From Adiantum capillus-veneris (taxonomy: Eukaryota; Streptophyta; Polypodiopsida; Polypodiales; Pteridaceae): a stretch of DNA of 64,000 nucleotides. The position numbers and the translations under genes are program-made. The stretch lies in NCBI GenBank assembly GCA_014529385.2, contig CM043960.1, positions 28,361,396 to 28,425,395 on the forward strand, given 5' to 3'. Positions 55,286 through 64,000 of the stretch are shown piece by piece; the first letter of the stretch is position 1; every line of letters starts with the position of its first letter. The notes under the pieces are model-generated. The model was not told where the DNA came from. It searched no databases and was given only the letters and a program-made list of their open reading frames with translations.

Positions 55286-58200
55286 TATTCTAGCAGGTCT
55301 TTATGCAAGCCACAATGAGGCTAAAATTGCTTTGCTGCATAAAGAGCCGGAGTCAAAGATTATACATGAGGAAGATGATATGGACACTTTCCTTGCTAGT
55401 GTCAATGATATCAATGAGCAACTTATTTCTACAGGTGAAGTCATTTCAGACAGTTCCCTTGTGCAGATTGTTCTTGATGCCTTACCAGATTCTTACCAGA
55501 CTTTTGCTAGTACTTGGAGACTCATGACCCAAGGAAATCCATAACTTGTCAAGTTTGATGCATTATGCACATTGCTGTTGCAAGAGTCACTTTCCAGAAA
55601 AAACAGGACTAGACAGCGTGCAGTTGAACAGAATTTTATTGCTTCTCAAAGAAAGGGTGGTAATAGCAATGAAACCACTTCTTATGGTTCTTTTGTGAGT
55701 GGCAAAACTTCTGTTCCTAATGCTTCTACTGGTAGCACTTCGTCTGGAAATTTTGGTGATAAGGGAAAAAAGAAGATGCATTGCCATTACTGTAAATCTA
55801 ATGATCACTTGATTAAGCACTGTCCTAAGTTGAAGGCCAAAGAGGCTAAGAAGAAAGAGGGTGGTTCCAATGCAAATGCTGGTTGACTACAAATGCAGCC
55901 ATTGCAAATTCTGCTTCACTACAAATGCAGCCATTGTTGAGTCTTCTGTAAAAGGAGACTATGATGCTGATGTCGATGCATAATGGGATTTTAGTGCAGA
56001 GTGCACTTACAATCCTACTGTCCATGATGCATGCTTGCCAGTTGCTGCAGATTCACATGTGTGGTATTTTGACAGTGGTGCTACAAAGCACATTATCTCA
56101 CGTCGTGAATTGTTCACCTCTCTCGAGTCTGTCCCTCATGGGAATTTTGTCACTTGTGCCAACAATGCATCTTATCCAGTTCAGGCAGTTGGAAAGATTG
56201 TGCATTACTGCTACTAATGGCAATTATTTCACACTTGTTGATGCACTTTATGTATCTTCTCTTGCTAGACTTGGACTTGTAGTCAAATTTGTGGATGACA
56301 GATGTACAGTTCATGTTCTCAGTTTTGGTGATGAATTATTGCATCTGGGCTTTTGTGCAGTGGACTGTATAAGATCACTTTGTATGAAAAGTGTGGACAA
56401 AATTTTGAAACTGCAGTTGCAGATTCAAGGTCTATTTCAAATGCAAAACTTTGGCATGCACGTTTTGGTCATCTGAATTTTGCCAGTTTTGCTGCGTTTG
56501 CAGAAATCTGATATGGTCGCTTCTTTACCGCCTCTTGAAGCACCTGTCAAACTTGTTTGTGAAGGCTATATTTTGGGTAAGATGCAGCGTTCTAAGTTTC
56601 CAAAGGATGGTTCGGTTAGGGCCACATGCATGTAGCAGGTTGTGCATAGTGATGTTTGTGGCCCCATGCAAACTCCGTCCTTGGGCAATTACCTATACTT
56701 CGTGACTTTCATTGATGATTACTCCAGCCATGCATGGGTATTTCCACTTAAAGCGAAGTCTGATGTTTTTATGTGCTTCAAATAATTTTTTGCTATGGCT
56801 GAAAATGTCTCGAAATGTACTATAGGAACCCTCCGTTCCGATCGAGGGGGGGAGCATATGTCTCATGAATTCAATGCATTTCTGGCTAGTCGTGGGATAA
56901 AACACCAATGTACAGTTCCTTATACACCTTAGCAAAATGGTGTTGCTGAGAGGAAAAACAAGTCACTTACGGAAATGGCACGATGTATGGTCAAAAGTCA
57001 AGCTTTGCCGCATTCTTTTTGGCTTACGGCCATCATGTGGGCCACTTATGTACTAAACAGGTGTCCTACAAAATCTTTGCAATCTATTACTCCATATAAA
57101 GCATGGCATGATAGAAAACCTTCTATTGAGCACATGCGTGTTTTTGGTTGTTTGGCATATGCTTTGGTGACACAAACACAGCGTAGAAAATTGGATGATA
57201 AGGCTGTCAAATGTATTTTTTTTGGTTATAGCGCTGAAAGAAAAGGTTACAGGTTGTATCATCCGCAAACAAAACATATCCTAGTTTCACGAGATGTAGT
57301 GTTTGTCAAAGATTCTGTTCAGCCCTTGCTATCCTGTACTAGAGATAGTAATGTAAGCTCACAGGACATTTATGACACTTTGTTGCCTCTTTTTGGTGGT
57401 GGAAATACGAATGTAAGTTCCAATGAGGCAAATGCACAGCCTATGGGGTTTTCTGAAAATGTTATAGATCAGCCTATTACTGATGCAGATGTACATGATG
57501 TACTTGATGAGGAAAGGGCTGAAAATGAGCAGGCTAGAGGTATGCCAAAATGGATGGTGCACACTTTGCGTGAAAGTAATATGGATGCACCTTTGTCTAG
57601 TCGTACTTGTTCAGGCTCTCACCATGCATCTTATGCATCAGATTGCTATGCTTTGGCTGTGTCTAGCTTACATGATGTTGATGAGCCTCTGTCTTTTGAT
57701 GAAGCACAGAATTCAAAAAATTGGATAGCTGTCATGCAATCAGAATATGATGCACTTATAGAAATGACACATGGACTTTATGTGATTTGCCTCCTGGCAA
57801 AAAGGCCATTGCTACAAAGTGGGTTTACAAATTGAAACGCAAGGCGGATGGTGAGATTGATCGCTCGCCAAAAGGCTCGACTTGTTGCAAAGGGTTATGC
57901 ACAACAAAAAGGCATAGATTATGAAGAGACTTTTTCTCCCACTTGTCGTATGACTTTTGTGCGTTTTCTATGTGCATTGGCAGCTCAATTTGGTTGGGAT
58001 GTACATCAATCAGAAATCGTTACTTCTTTCTTGAATGGTGACATATTTGAGGAAGTTTATGTAATGCAGCCTCGCGGTTTTGTCATAAAAGGACAAGAGG
58101 ACAAAGTGTGCAGATGTAAGAAGTCTTTGTATGGGTTGAAGCAATCTCCTCGTGCTTGGTATGAGAAAGCTGACACTCATTTGGTCAAACGAGGCTTTCG

Positions 58201-59526
58201 TAACAGTCCAATAGAAAGCACATTGTATGTAAAGCGTGAGAGTGATGAATTCTCATTGTGTTCTTTATGTCGATGATTTGTTGATCACTGGACCAAATGA
58301 GAGACATATTGCCGAATTTAAGGCTGATTTGAATGCTACTTTCAAGATGAAAGATTTGGGGTTGTTGCATCATTACTTGGGTATACAGTTTAAGCAGTGT
58401 GATGGTGGTATTGCCTTGTGTCAAAAAAGTTACATAGAGACATTGCTATGTAAGTTTGGACTTGAGGATTGCAAACCTATTGCCACTCCCATGGAAACAG
58501 GTTTGAAGTTGAGTCTACATGATGTTGACGATCCTCCTGATGTCACTATTTATCAAATTGTTGTTGGCTGCCTCATTTATGTATGCAACACGAGGCCAGA
58601 TATTCAGCTTGCAGTCTCAAAGGCTAGCAGATTTATTCATAGCCCAAGGTCTAAGCATTGGCAAGCTATCAAGAGGATTTTCCGCTACCTTAGTGGCACT
58701 TTACATCTTGGCTTGTTTTATCCCAAGGGGGGATCATTGCCGCCAGACTTACATGCTTTTTCAGACTCAAATTTGGGCTGGTTGTTTTGACACGCGAGTG
58801 TCCACAAGTGGTTTTTGTTTCATGCTTGGTAGTTCATGTATATCATGGTTGAGCAAGAAGCAACCTACTATGGCCACTTCGAGTTGTGAGACTGAGTACA
58901 AGGTAGTCTTCACAACTACGGTTGACTGTGTATGGCTCAGAAGCCTTATGGGCTGACTTGGGTATTGGATAGGACACTGCCAACACTATCTACACTAGCA
59001 GTCATAGCGCATTGGCAGTTGCGAGGAACCCAGTTTTTCATGCTCGCACAAAGCACATTGAGGTGCATTACCACTATGTCAGGGAGAGGCTCTCAGCAGG
59101 AGAGATCAGCTTGGCTTATGTGCCAACACAGGACAACCTTGCAGATCTTTTCACAAAGGCATTGTCTCGTGAGAAGCTTGAAGATTTCCGCAAAGCTTTG
59201 GGCTTACTCCCCTTTGTGGATTGATCATGTCCTCAGTGCATGGCACTTCCCTTTACTCATGTGCCAACTCTCATTCACCGCATCACCCCAAGGGGGATTT
59301 GTTACCATATACATGTGGTAGTGATGTGTGTGAACACACTAGGACTACCAGGTCATTTTTTCCCTCTTTAGGAGGTTTTTTTTCCCGACCATTGTATATA
59401 CACCCATCACTCTATGGCTATCTATCTTTCCATTTCACACTAAGTAACACGCTCTCTATTGTGTGCCTTGAGCTTCCTTCGTCTTCTCCAAGCTGTGTGT
59501 GTTTCACTGCAACCCTAATTCCAACA
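55286..59526 (+). mobile_element. Ty1/copia retrotransposon, 5'-truncated, with 3' LTR
   Basis: Starts inside gag at about 55286 (GLYASHNEAKIALL) directly after the TAGCATA block; 5' LTR and PBS are missing. In order: gag (55332-55886, stop at 55542) with zinc knuckle CHYCKSNDHLIKHC at about 55783; protease YFDSGATKHI at about 56068; integrase HSDVCGPM, LRSDRGGEHMS and NGVAERKNKS at about 56645-56965, open to 57835; reverse transcriptase from 57848 (ARLVAKGYAQQKGIDYEETF, SLYGLKQSPRAWY, YVDD at about 58265); RNase H (SGFCFMLGSSCISWLSKKQ; HARTKHIEVHYHYVRE; ADLFTKAL) to TGA at 59222. At least five frameshifts and five stops. PPT CAAGGGGGATT precedes the LTR. Not autonomous. Confidence 0.9.
59300..59526 (+). 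repeat. 3' LTR of copia
   Basis: 227 bp, TGTTACC...TTCCAACA with matching TGTT/AACA ends, directly after the polypurine tract. Confidence 0.85.
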
Positions 59527-59539
59527 AGAACTTCAACTT

Positions 59540-60050
59540 TGGGCCCCAAAAGAGTCTAATTATTGACAACAATAGTATGTACAAAGTGTTCCAGAACCCT
59601 GAACAAAGTTGGCTTGTTACTCCTAAGATAGAAGACCAGACCAAAGAACAGCGACAAAACTTCCTAATAGATACTTTGAGTAGTTGGTTGTTCCTATGGC
59701 TGCAATTAGAGGATTGTGCAACATATACAGCTAAAAATGTGTTTGATACTGCTCCAAGTTTGTTTTTACAAGAAGTGACCAGGAAGCTGGCATAAAAAAT
59801 GCAAAAACGCAATGAGGCCCAATGTAAGGAAGCCTTGCATATAAGACAAAGGGAGGTTGATGAAGAAGCTGAACGACATAAGAGAGAGGCTACAGAGGGA
59901 AAAATTATAGAAGCAACAGCAAGAAGAAGAATAAAGAGAGTTGCAAGAACCAAAAGCTCAACAACAAGAAGAAAGAGAGCAAGACCCAAAAGCTCAACAA
60001 AAAAAGAAGCAAACAGACACTGGGCAAAAGCGAGTGTACAAATGCGCTAA
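59540..60050 (+). pseudogene. Unrecognised fragment: charged coiled-coil C-terminal exon
   Basis: Not recognised. The first frame up to TAA at 59793 reads NNSMYKVFQNPEQSWLVTPK, FLIDTLSSWLFLWLQLEDCA and FDTAPSLFLQEVTRKLA; it continues after the stop in a second frame to 60050, an extremely charged region (HIRQREVDEEAERHKREATE, ARRRIKRVARTKSSTTRRKR). It sits between the copia LTR and the palindromic satellite, so it may be an exon of another copy of a gene like those at 40-54 kb, but no homology to them is visible. Confidence 0.35.
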
Positions 60051-60274
60051 ACCACGATCTTATCCAGAGTAGAAGGCTCTCTGAAGTTTTGTAACATTAT
60101 GAGGGAAATTTCTGAATTGCCTTTCCAATGTTTTTAACTATTCCGACATTCACTTCAGATAGTAATGATCAGATCATGTACTATTCTTTTTTGGAGACAA
60201 TACTATGTGTACTGTTGGCATTCTTTTTTGTCTTGTAAACATTGAATTTGTATACATTATCACTGGAAATGAGC

Positions 60275-61480
60275 AGGTATGCTAATTAGCATAATGTTGA
60301 TGCTAGTTATAGCACATTGTTTGGGCTAAATAGAAAAAACAATATGCTAATTGGCATATCATGAATGCTAATTAGCATACCCACAGTAGATAATTAGAAT
60401 ACATTTTACTTAGCATATTGCACATTTTTGTTTGTGCTAACTTCCACTCATAGCATACCATAGTATGCTTATTAGCGTATACAATATATAGGAGGCTGCC
60501 ATGTTTTCTCCTTGAAACCAGCAATGGTATGCTAATTAGCATACTGTCTATGGGAACTGGCATAAACAATATATAGGAGGCTGTCATGTTTTCTCCTTGA
60601 AACCAGCAATGGTATGCTAATTAGCATATTGTCTATGGGAACTGGCATAAACAATATGGTAATTAGCATACATGGTATGCTAATTAACATTCCTTCAATT
60701 AGCATACTGTGGATTTTTGTTTTTGCTAACTTCCACTCACAACATAGTATGCTAATTAGTATACATAGTATATAGAAAGCTGCCATCCCTTCTTGAAACC
60801 AGCATACAGTATGCTAATTAGCATACATGGTATGCTTATTAGCATACACAACATACAGAGAGATGTTATCTCTTCTCCTTAAAAACAGCAAAGGTATGCT
60901 AATTAGCATACTGTCTATGCCTACTGGCATAGACAATATGCTAATTAGCATATCTTCAATCGGCATACTGTACATTTTTGTTTGTGCTAGCTTCCACTCA
61001 GTATAGTATGCTAATTAGCATACATAGTACATAGAAAGCTGCCATCCCTTCACCTTGAAACCAGCAAAACTATGCTAATTAGCATTCTGTTTATGGTAGT
61101 TAACTATGCTAATTAGTATACTATTTATGCTAGTTAATTATGTTAATTAGCATACCCACAGAATTCCAACTAGCATAAACAGTATGCTAATTAGCATACA
61201 CAAGATGCAGAGACCTATCATCTCTTCTCCTTGAAACCAGCAAAGGTATGCTTATTAGCATACTGTTTATGCCAACTAGCATAAAAATTATGCTAATTAG
61301 CATACCTTCAATTACCATACTGTGCATTTTTTTTTGTGTTAACTTTCACTCACAGCATAATATGCTAACTAGAACACACAGTATACAGAAATTTGTCATC
61401 TCTTTTCCTTAAAACCAACAAAGATATGCTAATTAGCGTATTGTTTATGCCAACTGGTATAAACAGAATGCTAATTAGAA
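60275..61480 (+). repeat. Palindromic satellite based on TATGCTAATTAGCATA
   Basis: About 25-30 perfect or near-perfect copies of the 16-bp palindrome occur, within a longer unit containing CTGCCATC.CTTCTCCTTGAAACCAGCAA.GG (60497, 60582, 60781, 60864, 61039, 61219, 61395) and CTTCCACTCACAGCATA. Unit spacing is about 85-200 bp. Confidence 0.95.
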
Positions 61481-61496
61481 TTCACAGTGAACTGAA

Positions 61497-61757
61497 GGCT
61501 GCCCATGATATTTACTCTTGCTCCTCCATCCAATATGACACAAGATAGTGGCTCCCACTATTTCCTAACCTTATAGTCCACCTGAATCATCGGCACTTCA
61601 TCATCTCGAATAGTAGCTAAGTCAATTGCTTTGGCCTTCTCTTCAGCCTTCCTTCGTTGTCTACTGAACTTCGCTACTTCAAGCAAACATTTTCTAATAG
61701 CTTCGAGTTCAACTGTGAGTTTCTGAATTCTATCACAAATTTTGACATGTATTTCCT
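61497..61757 (-). pseudogene. Ty3/gypsy-type retropepsin fragment
   Basis: The minus-strand frame from about 61757 reads a charged helical stretch (MQEREEIHVKICDRIQKLTV, FSRQRRKAEEKAKAIDLATI), then DDEVPMIQVDYKVRK, a stop, WEPLSCVILDGGARVNIM. The LDGGA..NIM core is the aspartic-protease active site of many plant gypsy-like elements, in which the usual DTGA or DSGA is DGG(A/S). It is joined at 61757 directly to the truncated LTR. Reverse transcriptase is absent. Confidence 0.6.
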
Positions 61758-62094
61758 CTCTCTCTTGCATGGAGTTCTTGTCACTAGCTAGTCTTGAAGG
61801 AACACAAAGAATTGTATTGTACAATGTCTCTCTTGATGGGAGAAACCATAATACAAAGCCTTTTGGAGGGGGGACCGTCTCCATGAAAATCCGGTCCTCA
61901 ACTATTGTCAATAGCTTAATTTCTCTCTCTTTTGAAAGTATTGTTCATGCTATCTAACTAGGTGTTATGCTTTTTGTTGCTCTCTCCACCCAAGCACTCT
62001 TGTAATTCTCATTAGGAATCTATTCTAATGAAATGCCCACTATGTTCATGCTAATTTCCGCTACACACAAGTTTTTAGTCCATTAAATGTTACA
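61758..62094 (+). mobile_element. Ty3/gypsy LTR, 3' part only
   Basis: Matches the reverse complement of 76-400 and 1628-1950; ends TGTTACA. The outer part of the LTR is replaced by the protease fragment. Confidence 0.85.
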
Positions 62095-62095
62095 T

Positions 62096-62107
62096 TGGTA
62101 TCAGAGC
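62096..62107 (+). promoter_or_regulatory. Gypsy primer-binding site
   Basis: TGGTATCAGAGC, one base after the LTR end, for initiator-Met tRNA. Confidence 0.95.
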
Positions 62108-62628
62108 ACGAGGTTTCTCTTTTCTTGCTCAAGAAGGGAGGTCCTCAAGCTAGCTATAAATGGTTGGTATTATTAATTGCCTGTGAGCAAGTAGAATAGG
62201 GATTTTTCAGCCTTGCAGTGCGTGTGCCTTCGTGCAGTTAACGGGGCATCACCGTCGAGAGCTATGGTCTTAATAGTGGAGTCCTACGGGGCTTGCCTAC
62301 GGCTTAACCACTATTGAGCTATTAGAAGCTTGACAGGAGCCGGTGTTGTTTTGGTGTTGAAAGACCCTCTCTTCTATTCCTTGCAAATAATGGTATTCGA
62401 GCCATGGGTATAGTAGCTTGAGTGTTTTTTCTAAAGGGGTAAAGAGGAGTAGCAACTAGGGTTAGTGCCAAAGTACACCTAAAAGGTTTACACCTAAAAG
62501 TTGTTAGAATAGCTGACAATAGTAAAGAGAGTGAAATTAATGTTGATAACTTTGATTTAGCTAATGAGCAAGCTACTAGTGATGCTCCGATGCTTGTTAA
62601 CTATCTTGTTTCTAGGATTTAACAAGTC
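62108..62628 (+). mobile_element. Gypsy 5' leader
   Basis: Untranslated leader, near-identical in inverse to 1091-1614. Confidence 0.8.
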
Positions 62629-64000
62629 ATGGGCAATCCATCTCTCCAAAGTGAAGTGCAACGGCAGCTTCGTGCTCACGGGATTCTCCAAGCTCATCAC
62701 CATGACGAGAGAACACCTAGGAAGCCTCCTTGTGAGACTCCCAAAAGAGGTCTCTCTCCGATTCGGGAAGAAGAAGAGAATCCATAGGAAGGGCTCAAGA
62801 ATTTACTTCTTGATGATGCATCTCCTTCCCAAAGGAGAACTCAAGAGCCTCCAGTGAAGGAACGAGAAAGAAGTGAGTCTCCTGCCACCTCGGCGGAGAT
62901 GGCTCCACAAAGACAGCGGGCTAAACGCTCTCCATCACCACCAAAGTGGAGAAGACCATCGCACTCTTCTCCACACCATAATTCAAAGAGAGATGATAAA
63001 AAGTAAGAGAAGAAAAAGGCGAGAAAGAGGACACCCTCTCCTCCATCTTCTTCATCCTCTTCCTCTTATGAAAGTGATGGTGAAGACGACGAAGATCAAG
63101 ACAAGAAAAAGGCGAGAAAGAGGTCACCCTCTTCTCCACCTTCTGAAGAAAGTGATGGTGCAACCTTTGAACCATCAAAAAGAAGAGGCCATAGGAAATC
63201 CTATGCCGCATGGAAGAGGTCGTCCAAGCTGAAGAAATTCAAAGAGGGAGGGAAGAGCATCTATTTCCTTACCTATGATGGTACCATTGGTGCTACAAAC
63301 AAATTCTTGGCCTTTATCCATCAATTTGATGCGTCGTTTGGAGATGAGGGCTTCACAGAGTCCTCTAAGCTATGCACTTTCAAAACGCCGCCAGGCAATG
63401 GAGGTCTAGCCTACGAGCCAATGGTGAAGATCCATGAACATGGAAAACTTTAAGAGCTTCCATTATGAAGCAGTTTCTGGCCACCGATGTCAAAGACAAA
63501 GTACTCACCGAATGGCAAAGCTTAAATCTCTCTCCCTATGAATCCATCCACAAATATGTAGACAAGTTTTGGGACCTACAAGTCAAAGCCACTGTCTTCA
63601 AAAAGTTGGATTTTGGAGAGCAAAAGAAACAATTTTGTGCGGGCTTAACCGAAGAAATGGCGGAGTATGTCAACTCCCAAAGGACACATACCATTTCGGC
63701 GGTAATACACCATACTATGGTGGCCTTTGGAATCAATTGGCAAACAGGGGCGAAAAGAAATAATAAGCCCACGGAAAACAAGGGTTCCAACGAGCCTAAG
63801 AGGAAGGAAAATGTCCAAAAGTCTCCTAAGAGCAACTCCAACAAAGCTAAAGAGAAGGGAGTTTACAAAGGTAAAAACAAACATACAAGCCTACGAGATG
63901 GGAGATGTCCTACCCGCAGACAGTGCCTTCAAGGGGCAAGAAGCTTCAGTCACTTTCTTAATCGGGAAATTGAGGCTTCATGTCCAAGGCTATGTGGACA
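62629..64000 (+). pseudogene. gag: Ty3/gypsy gag to start of protease region, broken, runs off the window
   Basis: Start at ATG 62629 (MGNPSLQSEVQRQL). An N-terminal RS-rich region like 527-1090 carries stops at about 62786 and 63006. The frame then leads to SIYFLTYDGTIGATNKFLAF and a stop at 63451. One base out of frame, the core Gag domain continues (SIMKQFLATDVKDKVLTEW, SIHKYVDKFWDLQVKATVF, KKQFCAGLTEEMAEYVNSQR), followed by a Lys/Asn/Ser-rich linker (NNKPTENKGSNEPKRKENVQ). After another shift, FKGQEASVTFLIGKLRLHVQ begins the protease-proximal region at the window edge. No CCHC knuckle is visible. Orientation is opposite to the left-end copies. Confidence 0.8.

Noticed and set aside
60275-61480. 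CRISPR-like array of palindromic repeats
   Set aside because: Repeat spacing is irregular, intervening sequences are themselves repeated, and the surroundings are plant transposons.

Overview
The window is repeat-dominated nuclear DNA from a land plant with a large genome. A fern or other non-seed vascular plant is my best guess, but the sequence alone does not prove it. The grounds are plant-type Ty1/copia and Ty3/gypsy retrotransposons primed by initiator-Met tRNA (TGGTATCAGAGC), plant TNP2/DUF4218 CACTA transposases, L1-like LINEs, short GT-AG introns, long (CT)n tracts and telomere-like CCTAA arrays. I found no rRNA, tRNA, CRISPR or bacterial-type operon. Almost every recognisable coding region is a transposon gene carrying stops or frameshifts.

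Layout. 1-3.3 kb: minus-strand Ty3/gypsy LTR/PBS/leader/gag blocks in tandem, with an LTR fused into gag. 3.36-4.5 kb: unrecognised ORF containing three in-frame tandem duplications. 5.5-6.36 kb: broken histone H3-fold gene with a CENH3-like loop 1 and a long charged tail. 6.5-7.06 kb: foldback repeat. 7.37-8.49 kb: minus-strand ORF that splices cleanly over two introns, the best candidate for a non-transposon gene. 10.5-13.7 kb and 16.6-23.8 kb: two decayed minus-strand CACTA-type elements, separated by telomere-like arrays; the second is split by a 3.24-kb copia element (19157-22400) with both LTRs, PBS, PPT and probable target duplication. 24-30 kb: microsatellites and a GGTACT-based satellite. 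30-40 kb: two L1-like LINE fragments, minisatellites and sparse unrecognised ORFs.

40.5-61.5 kb is the most interesting part. It holds two copies of an uncharacterised transposase-like family with an HTH, a Cys cluster, and FAENY / WSDG..QFK / HGKG..DG motifs. The longer copy (45222-49156, +) faces a second multi-exon gene (54387-50165, -) with a basic N-terminus, a helical middle, a RING-like Cys/His cluster and an acidic tail. Both genes, plus an almost intact LINE (41977-45165), lie between 33-bp inverted repeats (41506 and 54648). Introns and spacers are packed with minisatellites built on GTACC or on the palindrome TATGCTAATTAGCATA. A 463-bp MITE and a 5'-truncated copia element follow.

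61.5-64 kb: a retropepsin fragment joined to a truncated gypsy LTR, then PBS, leader and gag on the + strand, the same family as at 1-3.3 kb but in opposite orientation.

There is little sign of genes working together in host biology. The relationships are nesting, tandem duplication and decay. The two convergent genes inside the 13.1-kb inverted-repeat unit are the only arrangement that looks like a functional system (transposase plus accessory protein), and both are now broken.
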